The notes under the pieces are model-generated. The model made no database searches, was not told the DNA's origin, and saw nothing but the letters and a program-made list of their open reading frames with translations. A stretch of 64,000 nt of DNA, taken from NCBI GenBank assembly GCA_937951625.1, contig CALFBP010000014.1, positions 36,222-100,221 of the forward strand. Direction: 5' to 3'. Positions 35,625-44,314 of the stretch are shown here, in pieces (position 1 is the first letter of the stretch; every line of letters begins with the position of its first letter). The stretch comes from an uncultured Thermoguttaceae bacterium (GTDB lineage Bacteria; Planctomycetota; Planctomycetia; Pirellulales; Thermoguttaceae). The translations under genes were made by a program, and so were the position numbers.

Positions 35625-36617
35625 GTGACGTTTCCTACGACTCGCCTCAGACGCTTGCGTTATCACCCGGCTGTCCGCAATCTGATTCGCGCCACCACAT
35701 TGTCGCCGAGCAATCTGGTGTTGCCGTTGTTTGTGCGACCGGGTAGCGGGGTCCGCAAGGAGATCGCCTCGATGCCCGGCCACTTTCAGATGTCGCCGGA
35801 CGTCTTTGCCGAGGAAGTCCGCCAGGTGGCCCGGCTCGGGTTGGGGGGGATCCTTCTGTTCGGCATTCCGGCCGAGAAAGATGCGTGCGGCAGCGACGCC
35901 ATGAGCGATCAGGGCATCATTCCTCAGGCGGTGAGGATCGCCAAGGAAGTCGCCCCACAATTGCTGGTGATTACCGATGTCTGCTTTTGCGAGTATACGA
36001 GTCATGGGCATTGCGGGGCGTTGAGTCGCGTGGGGGGAAGGATCGACTTGGACAACGACACCACGCTCACCATGCTGGGTCATCAGGCGGCGGCGCACGC
36101 CCGGGCCGGGGCCGACATCGTCGCCCCCAGCGGCATGATCGACGGCATGGTGGGGGCCATCCGCCGCCGTTTGGACGCGATCGGCTACCATCACGTGCCC
36201 ATTTTGAGCTACGCCGCCAAGTACGCCAGCTCGTTTTACGGCCCCTTCCGCGAGGCGGCCGAGAGCGCCCCGCAATTCGGCGATCGACGAAGCTACCAGA
36301 TGGACCCCGCCTCGGACCCTGGTCAGGCCCTTCGCGAAATCGAACTCGATCTGGCCGAAGGCGCCGACATGATCATGGTCAAGCCAGCTTTGGCCTACTT
36401 GGATATTATCTGCCAGGTTCGCGAGCGATTCCCGGGCGTGCCCTTGGCCGCTTATAACGTCTCGGGCGAATTCAGCATGGTGAAGGCCGCCGCCCGACTC
36501 GGGTGGCTCGACGAGCGAGCCGTGGCCATGGAAACGTTGCTGGCTATCCGGCGGGCCGGCGCGAGCATCATCCTCACCTATTGGGCGAAAGACGTGGTCG
36601 CTTGGCTGAAGGGCTGA
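35625..36617 (+). CDS. hemB: Delta-aminolevulinic acid dehydratase (porphobilinogen synthase)
   Basis: A 330-residue HemB. The GTG start at 35625 has GGAGG five bases upstream. The metal-binding cysteines are in DVCFCEYTSHGHCG (Cys120, Cys122, Cys130), so it is the zinc-dependent type, and the two Schiff-base lysines are Lys199 (SYAAKYAS) and Lys253 (MIMVKPALAY). It joins two 5-aminolevulinate molecules into porphobilinogen, an early step of haem and other tetrapyrrole synthesis. The gene is complete and typical in length. In this window haem supply is relevant to the eight-haem cytochrome, though the two are far apart. Confidence 0.97.
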   Translation: MTFPTTRLRRLRYHPAVRNLIRATTLSPSNLVLPLFVRPGSGVRKEIASMPGHFQMSPDVFAEEVRQVARLGLGGILLFGIPAEKDACGSDAMSDQGIIPQAVRIAKEVAPQLLVITDVCFCEYTSHGHCGALSRVGGRIDLDNDTTLTMLGHQAAAHARAGADIVAPSGMIDGMVGAIRRRLDAIGYHHVPILSYAAKYASSFYGPFREAAESAPQFGDRRSYQMDPASDPGQALREIELDLAEGADMIMVKPALAYLDIICQVRERFPGVPLAAYNVSGEFSMVKAAARLGWLDERAVAMETLLAIRRAGASIILTYWAKDVVAWLKG

Positions 36618-36920
36618 ACGGGGCGTCTTGCGATCGGCTATCTCCACCAGATTTTGACTTCGAGCGCACGGGTGCCAGTGTTGCAAGCGCTCTTAGTCGA
36701 GGCCAAAGCGGGGGATCAGTCAGCCCACGGCTAGGTTTTCTCCGATCTTGTTTCCGCGCGGCTTTCGCTGGACGGCCTGGCTGAGTATCCTGGATTGCCC
36801 GCGTTCGGCGTGACGACGACAGTCTCGTCGTGCGGCCGTTCGAAGGCCTAGCAACAGCCGAATCCCTAGCCGGTGGATTTTTCCCTGAACTTGCATTGAG
36901 CATCTGAGGTGGACCCTGCC
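36618..36920. other. Non-coding gap before the permease gene
   Basis: About 300 bases with no supported gene. The stretch starting ACGGGTG at 36668 resembles the beginning of the repeats at 31421-31544 and may be a decayed copy. Confidence 0.35.
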
Positions 36921-38330
36921 ATGTCCGAAAGTTCCCGATCCGCGTCCGAAACACCCCTTTCCGAAGCCGCGCCCCAACGCCACCTGAGCCTGTTCGATTC
37001 CACGTCGATTATCGTGGGCATCATTATCGGCGCGGGGATTTACGAGACCACGCCGCTGATTGCCCAAAACGTGCCCGGCGTGTGGGGGCTGGTGGGGGCT
37101 TGGGTGCTGGGCGGATTTCTCTCGTTTGTCGGCGCGTTGTGCTACGCGGAGTTGGCCACGGCCTATCCGCGATCGGGCGGGGACTTCGTGTACTTGACCC
37201 GCTCGTTCGACCGGCCGATCGGGTTTTTATTCGCCTGGGCTCAACTTTGGGTGGTGCGTCCGGGTTCGATCGGCGCGATGGCCTTCATCTTCGCCCGCTA
37301 TGCGAACCATCTCCTGCCGCTAAATCTTGGAGAAGCGGAATCGAGCGGACTGCTGATCTATGCGGTGGCCTCGGTGCTCGTGCTGTCGTTCATCAACTTA
37401 ATGGGCGTCCAGCAGGGGAAGTGGACGCAAAACATCCTTACTACGGCGAAGGTGCTGGGGTTGTTGCTGGTGGCGGGGGTGGGCCTATTGTATTCCGCGC
37501 CGCCGGCGGCTGCACCGGCCTCGCCCCCTGCCGAACCTTCCACGCCGAACTTCGGTCTGGCAATGATTTTCGTCTTGTTCGCCTTTGGCGGCTGGAACGA
37601 AATGGCCTACGTGGGCGCCGAGGTCCGTGACCCGAAGAGGAACATCCTTCGTGCATTGACGCTGGGGACCGTGGCCGTCGCCGCGATCTACATCCTCGTG
37701 ACGCTCGCCTTCTTGCACGCCTTGGGACTGGAGGGAACTCGCAACAGCAAGGCCGTGGCCGCCGAGGTATTGGACCTCGGCCTGGGCGGTTGGGGCGATC
37801 GGGTAATCAGTCTTTTGATCAGCATTTCAGCCTTGGGCGCGATCAATGGCCAGATTTTCACCGGTGCCCGCATCTACTACGCCATGGGCAAGGAACACCC
37901 GCTGTTTGCCGTGCTCGGCCGTTGGGACGCCCGGCTGGGCACGCCGGTTTGGTCGCTGATCGTGCAAGGGGTGATCACGTTGGCGGTGATCATCGGGTTT
38001 GGTTGGGCGGGGGCGGACAAAGGATTCCAGCGGATGGTCATTTTCACGACACCGGTATTCTGGATTTTCCTGGTGATGGTGGGCCAGAGTCTGTTCGTGC
38101 TGCGGCGTCATGAACCGCAGACGCCGCGACCGTACCGCGTGCCGCTCTATCCCATCCCGCCCATTCTGCTTTGCCTTTCCAGCCTCTACATGGTCTTCAC
38201 CAGCGTGGATTACGCCTTGCAGCCGTTCAACCGGAGCTACGAGGCGTTTTGGTCCATCGGTCTGCTTCTGGTGGGCGTGGTGATGTGCTTTTTCGATCCC
38301 AAACCGGCGTCGAGTGAGGAATCGGCCTGA
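36921..38330 (+). CDS. APC-superfamily amino acid permease
   Basis: A 469-residue membrane protein with about twelve hydrophobic segments. The first helix carries the APC substrate-binding motif GIIIGAGIYETTP, with unwound glycine-rich residues, and the YPRSGGDFVYL loop is typical of basic or neutral amino acid transporters. It should exchange or take up amino acids or related compounds at the cytoplasmic membrane. The ATG at 36921 is chosen over the GTG at 36909 because GAGG then lies at a normal distance. It is convergent with the helicase gene, with 46 bases between stops. Confidence 0.9.
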   Translation: MSESSRSASETPLSEAAPQRHLSLFDSTSIIVGIIIGAGIYETTPLIAQNVPGVWGLVGAWVLGGFLSFVGALCYAELATAYPRSGGDFVYLTRSFDRPIGFLFAWAQLWVVRPGSIGAMAFIFARYANHLLPLNLGEAESSGLLIYAVASVLVLSFINLMGVQQGKWTQNILTTAKVLGLLLVAGVGLLYSAPPAAAPASPPAEPSTPNFGLAMIFVLFAFGGWNEMAYVGAEVRDPKRNILRALTLGTVAVAAIYILVTLAFLHALGLEGTRNSKAVAAEVLDLGLGGWGDRVISLLISISALGAINGQIFTGARIYYAMGKEHPLFAVLGRWDARLGTPVWSLIVQGVITLAVIIGFGWAGADKGFQRMVIFTTPVFWIFLVMVGQSLFVLRRHEPQTPRPYRVPLYPIPPILLCLSSLYMVFTSVDYALQPFNRSYEAFWSIGLLLVGVVMCFFDPKPASSEESA

Positions 38331-38376
38331 GTTTTGGCATAAGGCGCAGCCGCAGTTTTTTCGCACGCTCTCTCGC

Positions 38377-40248
38377 TTACGCGGCCGCGCTGCGGGGATC
38401 GGCCTGCGGTACGGCGGCCCCCGGACATTTCAATTCAAACAGGCTGAAGATTTGCTCTTGGGTCAAGCCGAACTTCGGCCGGGTGTTGACGCCGCACGAA
38501 AACACGGTGTCGAACAGTTCGCGTTTCTCCTGAAGAATGCGATCGATGCGTTCTTCGATCGTGTCGACGACCAGGAACCGGGTAACGGTCACCGGTCCGC
38601 TGCTTCCGATGCGATGGGCGCGGTTGATCGCCTGGTCCTCGATGGCCGGATTCCACCAGCGGTCGAAGAGGAACACGTAGCTGGCGAACTGAAGGTTCAG
38701 TCCGACGCCGCCAGCCCCGTAGCTGATCAGCAGCACGCGGCGGTCGGGGTCTTCGCGGAATTCGCGGAGGACCGCCTCACGCTGGCGCGGCGGGATCCGG
38801 CCGTGGAACTCGAGTGGGCCGAACGGTTGAAGGCGGTCCCGGAGACGTTCGAGTGTGTCGACCCATTGGCTGAAGACCAGGGCCTTGCGTCCACTGGCGG
38901 CCACTTCCTCCAGATCGGCCTGGAGCCGCTCCAATTTGGAGCTTTCGCCAGTGACGGGATCGAAATTGCAGATCTGCTTCAAGCGCAACACCAGCTCGAA
39001 GACGTGCTGGATGGTGACCGAATCGCCCAATTCGGTGAGGCGGAGCACGCCCTCGTCCTCGGCCAGCTTGTAGGTCTCGCGTTGCGCGGGCGTCAGTTCA
39101 AGTTCCGCGTCCCGAAACAGTTTCGGCGGGAGGTCGGTGAGCACTTGGTCCTTGGTGCGACGAAGCACAAAGTCGCCCACCGCCCGAGCCATGCGCCGCG
39201 GGGCCATCGACGGGGAGAGGTAGCCGGGCATCAGGAAATCAAAGATCCCCACCAAATCGTCAGGACTGTTTTCGATAGGCGTGCCAGTCATGGCCCAGAC
39301 GCGGTGTCGGCGGAGGGCCTGGGCCGCCTGGCTGGTCGCGCTGAGCCGATTCTTGATGCGTTGCGATTCGTCGAGAATCACGAGATCGAAATCCGTTCCG
39401 GGGCCTTGCGCGCCTTCCAAGATTTCCCGATCCCGGGGCAGAAGCTCGTAATTGGCGAGTTTCACGGGCACGTCGGGCAATTCCCATTGCCAACGCCGCC
39501 GCGCCTGGTCGCCCTCGATCACCAGGAGCGGAATCTCCGGCGCCCAAACGTGGAATTCCCGCTGCCAATTAGCCACCAGGGGTTTGGGGCATACCAAAAG
39601 TACTCGTTGAACCTCCCCCGTGTGAAGCAGCAAGCGGAGGGCGGTAATCGCCTGCATCGTTTTGCCCAGGCCCATCTCGTCGGCCAGGATGGCGATCTGC
39701 CGCGGATACAAGAATGCCACTCCCTCCCATTGGTAAGCAAACGGTGCGCACGGAAAGTTCAGGGACTCAGTTGCCAGCAACGTTTCCAGCGAGGGCTGCA
39801 ACACGTAATGGAGCCGATCCGCCAATTTGATCACGTCGGCCGGTGGTTTGAGCCGCGTCCGGGTCGTGGGCTTGGCCAGCCCTAGCGGCGGCGGTGTCGA
39901 GGAGCCCTCGGAAGATTGCAGTGAGCCGAGCTTGGCGACAGGGTCGGGAAACACGAAGCTGCGGACGCGAATCCGCGGAGCTCGGATAAGCACACGGACC
40001 ACGCAGGGCGACTCGCCTTTGGGCTCCTGCCGCATCACTTTGATATCTGGCTGCCGCGTTACCGCACGATTCCAACCTGTGGGAAACAACGCCACTGGCA
40101 GGGCAAGATTTTCAGTAAACACGCTAGGCCCGGGATGGGGGAACCAATTTCCCACCGAAATCGAGCCCGCACTCGACTCGGACCCGCAAAGGCCGTTTGC
40201 TCTGCCTAAGACTTCCTGCACGAATGTGGGGCCGAGGGGTTGGTCCAT
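38377..40248 (-). CDS. SNF2-family DNA helicase/translocase
   Basis: A 623-residue protein from the ATG at 40248. The two RecA-like domains of SNF2 enzymes are present: motif I DEMGLGKT (190-197), motif II DESQ (293-296, in place of the usual DEAH), motif III AMTGTPIEN, and late motifs LLISYGAGGVGLNLQ and INRAHRIGSSGPV. The first 165 residues contain no recognisable domain and are basic. SNF2 proteins use ATP to translocate on double-stranded DNA; bacterial forms act in transcription recycling, chromatin-like remodelling or defence. The start codon lies only 11 bases after the stop of the 188-residue gene, so the two are coupled. No methylase or nuclease neighbour was found. Confidence 0.88.
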   Translation of the reverse strand: MDQPLGPTFVQEVLGRANGLCGSESSAGSISVGNWFPHPGPSVFTENLALPVALFPTGWNRAVTRQPDIKVMRQEPKGESPCVVRVLIRAPRIRVRSFVFPDPVAKLGSLQSSEGSSTPPPLGLAKPTTRTRLKPPADVIKLADRLHYVLQPSLETLLATESLNFPCAPFAYQWEGVAFLYPRQIAILADEMGLGKTMQAITALRLLLHTGEVQRVLLVCPKPLVANWQREFHVWAPEIPLLVIEGDQARRRWQWELPDVPVKLANYELLPRDREILEGAQGPGTDFDLVILDESQRIKNRLSATSQAAQALRRHRVWAMTGTPIENSPDDLVGIFDFLMPGYLSPSMAPRRMARAVGDFVLRRTKDQVLTDLPPKLFRDAELELTPAQRETYKLAEDEGVLRLTELGDSVTIQHVFELVLRLKQICNFDPVTGESSKLERLQADLEEVAASGRKALVFSQWVDTLERLRDRLQPFGPLEFHGRIPPRQREAVLREFREDPDRRVLLISYGAGGVGLNLQFASYVFLFDRWWNPAIEDQAINRAHRIGSSGPVTVTRFLVVDTIEERIDRILQEKRELFDTVFSCGVNTRPKFGLTQEQIFSLFELKCPGAAVPQADPRSAAA

Positions 40249-40259
40249 GGAAATGCTTT

Positions 40260-40826
40260 TTAACCGCCGCGCCGGGCCTCCTCGATGGCCTCGCGAATCC
40301 GCTCGAAAGGTTCGCGGAAATCGAAGGAATCGGCGATCTCCCCCAAGGCCGCTACGACTGCCTCGCGGTCCGTCGCTGACTCGGCCGGAACCATCAGCCG
40401 ATGAGGGCCTAATTGAAACGCCGCCAGTCGATGAGGGTTCACGTGCGCCGCGTCGATACGGTACCGGGAATCCGTGTCCTCGCCACCCGCTGGGCTGCTC
40501 TGCCCCGGCACCAGCACCACCGGCACGTCGATAAACTCGCGAAGGGCCAAGGCTGGCTCGCGGTCGGTGAGCACGGCTACCGGTCTGGTCTTCGCACTCG
40601 TGGCCAGGGTTCGACCAATCTGCTCGCCGTACAAATAGGGTTGGAGGGTCGGGCCGTAAAGGATCTGCTGGGCCCGGGTCGGCTTGATGGGGGTGGTGCA
40701 ATGAAACTCCAAGGGGCGACTTAACCGGTTGAGGATTAGATACCCCCCAAACAGCCCCTGCTCGGGAAACTCGATCACAGTGAGGAAGCCTATGGCAAGA
40801 TTGAACTTAGCGTCGCTAGCTGGCAT
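40260..40826 (-). CDS. Unknown protein coupled to SNF2 helicase, 188 residues
   Basis: A 188-residue protein from the ATG at 40826. It has well-behaved sequence composition with mixed alpha/beta segments (FNLAIGFLTVIEFPEQGLFGGYLILN and RPVAVLTDREPALALREFIDVPVVLV) and no signal peptide or membrane helix. I do not recognise the family. Because its stop is 11 bases before the SNF2 start, the two products are probably made together and may act together. A longer frame to 41087 exists, but its extra N-terminus is basic and unstructured. The gene is divergent from the plus-strand gene at 41031. Confidence 0.6.
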   Translation of the reverse strand: MPASDAKFNLAIGFLTVIEFPEQGLFGGYLILNRLSRPLEFHCTTPIKPTRAQQILYGPTLQPYLYGEQIGRTLATSAKTRPVAVLTDREPALALREFIDVPVVLVPGQSSPAGGEDTDSRYRIDAAHVNPHRLAAFQLGPHRLMVPAESATDREAVVAALGEIADSFDFREPFERIREAIEEARRGG

Positions 40827-40969
40827 GGAGATAGGCTGCTCTTCCTGGTTTGCGCAATCTCTCTGGTTGTTCCATGTTTCGGTTGCGCGCGGCGTGGGCT
40901 TGGACCAATTTCGGGCATTGGAAGCAGGCGACTTTAACCCAGCGGCCGAGAGGAATTCTCCCGAAAGAC

Positions 40970-40999
40970 TCGACTTTTCGGCACGTTCCTGTTTATACT
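40970..40999 (+). promoter_or_regulatory. Candidate sigma-70-type promoter
   Basis: TCGACT at 40970-40975 and TATACT at 40994-40999 are separated by 18 bases, placing a start site about 25 bases before the ATG at 41031. The -10 box is good, the -35 box is weak. It would drive the 158-residue gene and the two propeller genes behind it. Confidence 0.35.
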
Positions 41000-41030
41000 G
41001 AAGTGGAAATGGCAGAAAGGAACTCCGCCC

Positions 41031-41507
41031 ATGAGTCAAGATCGCCGCTCCCAACCTTCGCTCTATTCTCAGGTGGACGTCGCTCACGGTGCGTTCGGGG
41101 CTAGTGGTTCGTCAGGAAACGTGGGGAGCGAGATTGTGGGCCTGTTGCGGGAGCTACTGGCCGCCCAGGACCGGCAAAACGAACTGCTCGAGGAGCTGGT
41201 GGCCCACCTGTGTACGGCCCAGCGGCAACGGGCCAGCGAACTTGGCAATTGGAAGCAGGCCAATCCCACGCTGGCACGCAAATGTCGGATCGCCGCCGAA
41301 GCATTGGCCAAAGTCCAGAACGAATATCTGTTGAGCTTGACTCAGGAGATCAGCGATAACTTCGAGAACCTGCGGGACGGCGAGTTCATGCTCAACGAGT
41401 TCATCGATCGTTTCGGTCCGCGATTGGCCCACCTCAATGGTCTGCTCCAAGTGCTCGCGCAACTAAGCAGCACGCCCAATCCGGCCAGCACACAAAACTC
41501 GCCGTGA
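41031..41507 (+). CDS. Small helical protein of unknown function
   Basis: A 158-residue protein with AAGGA upstream of the ATG at 41031. It is almost entirely charged and helical, with coiled-coil character (GLLRELLAAQDRQNELLEEL, about residues 37-56) and a second helical block toward the C-terminus (YLLSLTQEISDNFENLRDGE). No membrane segment. The family is not known to me. The next gene begins at, or just after, its stop codon, so it is the first gene of an operon with two PQQ-like propeller proteins. Confidence 0.6.
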   Translation: MSQDRRSQPSLYSQVDVAHGAFGASGSSGNVGSEIVGLLRELLAAQDRQNELLEELVAHLCTAQRQRASELGNWKQANPTLARKCRIAAEALAKVQNEYLLSLTQEISDNFENLRDGEFMLNEFIDRFGPRLAHLNGLLQVLAQLSSTPNPASTQNSP

Positions 41508-41515
41508 AGGGATTC

Positions 41516-42838
41516 ATGCGGGGGATTTGGGTTCGCGCATCTGGCGGGTGGATGCTTTGCGCACTCGTGATGGTAGGGTGCCGTCCCCACGCCCAACGTC
41601 TCCAACCACCAGTTGCCCTTCCCCCGCCCTTGCAGGACACAATCGGTTGGCCGAATTGGCGAGGGCCGAACAGCTCGGGAATTTCTGCCGTCGGCTGTCG
41701 GGCACTGCGGTTCAGTCCAGAGGTCGGCGTGCGCTGGCGCGCCGAGGTGCCGGGACGCGGAGTTTCCTCGCCCGTGGTGTGGAGCGACTACGTGTTCCTC
41801 ACCACCGCCTTGCCCGGCGATGAACTGCCCCAACTGGCCGTGCTCTGTTACCGCCGCGACGATGGCCAGCTCCTTTGGCAAGCAGAGGTCGGTCGCGCGG
41901 GCGGACGCACGCACGCCAAGAACGGCTACGCCTCCGCCACCGTGGCCACCGACGGCGAACGCGTCTATTCGTTCTTCGGCACGACTGGCTTGTTTTGCCA
42001 CGACCTGCACGGCAAGCAGTTGTGGCGTGCTGAGCTGGGGAACCTGGACCATCAATGGGGCACGGCCGCCAGTCCTGTCCTCTGCGGCGATCTGGTCGTT
42101 CAATTGTGCGACGCGGAGCAGGATTCCTACATCGCGGGCTTCGACAAAATGTCGGGAAGACGCGTGTGGCGCACGCCGCGACCAAGCTATGGTTGCTGGA
42201 CCACACCCGTGTTGATCGAAGCCTCAACCGCCCAGGGAAAACGCCAAGAGCTGGTCGTCAATGGAACAAGCAGTCGGGTGTCCGATGGCCGCATGGTGAT
42301 CGCTTACGATCCAGCCGATGGCCGCGAGTTGTGGCGGGTGCGCGGGACCACGGAGCTCGTCGCTCCCACGCTCCTTATCGGCGACGGACTGGTCTACAGC
42401 ACAAGCGGGCGGAACGGCCCGATCATCGCCATCCGCCCGGGCGGCGACGGCGATGTGACCCAAACCCACGTTGCCTGGCGCCGGGACCGCGGCGGCCCGT
42501 ACATTCCGACGGGCCTGTATTACCGTGACCGACTCTACATCCTCAACGATGCGGGAGTCGTGGCCTGCTACGACGCGGCCAGCGGCAATGAGCTTTGGAG
42601 GAGCCGCCTCCGCGGCACGTTCACCGCCAGCCTGGTGGCCGCCGCCGACCGCATCTATGCCGTGGACGAACGCGGCACCGTCTTTGTTTTCGCGGCGGCC
42701 GACCGCTTTGAACTCCTTGCCCAGAACGACATGCACGAAAAGGTGCTGGCGACCCCGGCCATTGCCGGCGGCGATCTGTTTCTCCGCACCGAGTCCCACC
42801 TATACTGTATTGCTGGCGCTCACGCCGCCGAGCCATGA
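41516..42838 (+). CDS. PQQ-like beta-propeller lipoprotein
   Basis: A 440-residue protein with a lipoprotein-like signal ending in VMVGC and several PQQ/WD-like beta-propeller blades, each built on the pattern of a strand ending in W followed by a turn (GWPNWRGPNSSGI, GHELW-type repeats such as SGNELWRSRLRG). These blades often bind a quinone or simply form a protein-protein scaffold; the calcium and PQQ ligands of true dehydrogenases are not evident. The ATG at 41516 is preferred because AAGGG lies just upstream, although a GTG at 41504 overlaps the previous stop. The next gene's start overlaps this stop (ATGA at 42835). Confidence 0.82.
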   Translation: MRGIWVRASGGWMLCALVMVGCRPHAQRLQPPVALPPPLQDTIGWPNWRGPNSSGISAVGCRALRFSPEVGVRWRAEVPGRGVSSPVVWSDYVFLTTALPGDELPQLAVLCYRRDDGQLLWQAEVGRAGGRTHAKNGYASATVATDGERVYSFFGTTGLFCHDLHGKQLWRAELGNLDHQWGTAASPVLCGDLVVQLCDAEQDSYIAGFDKMSGRRVWRTPRPSYGCWTTPVLIEASTAQGKRQELVVNGTSSRVSDGRMVIAYDPADGRELWRVRGTTELVAPTLLIGDGLVYSTSGRNGPIIAIRPGGDGDVTQTHVAWRRDRGGPYIPTGLYYRDRLYILNDAGVVACYDAASGNELWRSRLRGTFTASLVAAADRIYAVDERGTVFVFAAADRFELLAQNDMHEKVLATPAIAGGDLFLRTESHLYCIAGAHAAEP

Positions 42839-44103
42839 AGGCCCACGTTATGACCAGGCAAGCAGTTTCAGCCCCATCGTGGATGGGAGGGCGTTGCCGC
42901 TCCCGATGCAAATTCATCGGCTTCCCGCAGCCTTCCGCGGGCGTATGCGTCGCAGCTTTGCTAGCGGCGGTGACCGCCCTGTTCGTGGCCTGCCCGGCCC
43001 GAGCCTTGCTGGCAGCCGAGACAGCGGCGCGATCATCCCTTGGGGCGACCTCAGAGGACGGCCAGCAGTGGCCGTTGTTTCGGGGCGACCGCCAGGCCAC
43101 GGGCGTGGCGCGTTGCGAACTCCCCGAGAAGCCGGAGCTGCTTTGGACCTATTCTGGGCAGAAGGGCGGCTATGAGGCCGCGGCCGTGATCGGCGATGGC
43201 ACGGTCTACATCGGCAGCGTTGACGGAAAATTCTCGGCGATCGACCTTGCCAGCGGGCAGGCACGTTGGGAATTCTCCACCGATGCCGGCTTCAACTCCG
43301 CGGCGGCCTTGGTCAAAGGTCGGGTGTTGGTTGGCGACACGAACGGCCGGTTCCACTGCCTCGACGCCCGAACCGGCAAGGAGCAATGGCACTTCGACAG
43401 CGAAGGCGAAATCAACTCCGGCGCGAACCTGCACGGCCAGCACGTGCTTTTCGGCTCGCAAGACAGCTTTTTGTATTGCCTGGACGTGGACACCGGAAAG
43501 CTGATTTGGAAGTATGAAAGCCCCAATCAGATTCGCTGCTTTCCGACCATTGTCGAAAACCGCACCCTGGTTGCTGGGTGCGATGGCCGCTTGCACGTGA
43601 TCGATCTCGCCGCGGGAAAGGAAGTCGCCAGCGTGGACCTGGAGGGACCGACCGGCTCCACGCCTGCTGCCCTCGGATCGTTGCTCTTCGTCGGCACGGA
43701 GGGCAAAACCTTCTTTGGCATCGACTGGCAAAAGGCGACTGTGGCGTGGAGATACACGGCTGAGGAGCGGGCGGCGTCGTTCCGCTCGTCGGCTGCGGTG
43801 ACTTCCGAACTGGTCGTCGTGGGCTCGCAGGACCGACTCGTTCATGCTTTAGATCCCAAGACCGGCGCGAGACTTTGGACCTTCGCCACCCGGGGCCGCG
43901 TCGATGGCTCGCCGGTCATTGTCGGTGATCGGGTCTTTGTCGGCTCGGCCGACGGGCGGATCTATGCCCTCGACGCCAAGACCGGCAGGGAGCGGTGGCG
44001 ATTCGAGGCCGGCGGGGCCGTGGTCGCCTCGCCCGCCGTCGCCGCCGGCCGCCTGGTCATCGGTACGGACGCCGGCGATTTGTATTGCTTCGGCCGAAAA
44101 TGA
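42835..44103 (+). CDS. PQQ-like beta-propeller protein
   Basis: A 422-residue protein with an uncleaved or long N-terminal signal (a hydrophobic stretch VCVAALLAAVTALFVACPARA at about 35-55), followed by seven or eight propeller repeats with the typical YIGSVDGKFSAIDLASGQARWEF pattern. It resembles the BamB/PQQ-propeller proteins that decorate the planctomycete envelope. Its start overlaps the end of the previous gene, so the pair is translationally coupled and probably forms a complex with it. It also has high similarity in repeat pattern to the upstream protein, suggesting an old tandem duplication. Confidence 0.82.
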   Translation: MKAHVMTRQAVSAPSWMGGRCRSRCKFIGFPQPSAGVCVAALLAAVTALFVACPARALLAAETAARSSLGATSEDGQQWPLFRGDRQATGVARCELPEKPELLWTYSGQKGGYEAAAVIGDGTVYIGSVDGKFSAIDLASGQARWEFSTDAGFNSAAALVKGRVLVGDTNGRFHCLDARTGKEQWHFDSEGEINSGANLHGQHVLFGSQDSFLYCLDVDTGKLIWKYESPNQIRCFPTIVENRTLVAGCDGRLHVIDLAAGKEVASVDLEGPTGSTPAALGSLLFVGTEGKTFFGIDWQKATVAWRYTAEERAASFRSSAAVTSELVVVGSQDRLVHALDPKTGARLWTFATRGRVDGSPVIVGDRVFVGSADGRIYALDAKTGRERWRFEAGGAVVASPAVAAGRLVIGTDAGDLYCFGRK

Positions 44104-44314
44104 AGCCGTCGGGGATTATGGTTCCGACCCGCGGCACCGCTCGCTTGCTTGAGCGGCGTGCGTCCGAAGCGTTGGATTTGCTAGGGTCGATTCGCGATGG
44201 AATTGCGGCCTGAACCATGCACATCGCAGGCGCCGCTTCGGCCCGCAGCCCAGACCGGGGACCAAGGCAAAAGCCATGTCGGCCATACAGGCGCTTGCGT
44301 GCCGCGCTGCCTGC

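Noticed and set aside
38314..39885. 523-codon plus-strand frame opposite the SNF2 helicase
   Set aside because: It overlaps intact helicase motifs on the other strand and shows no domain of its own.
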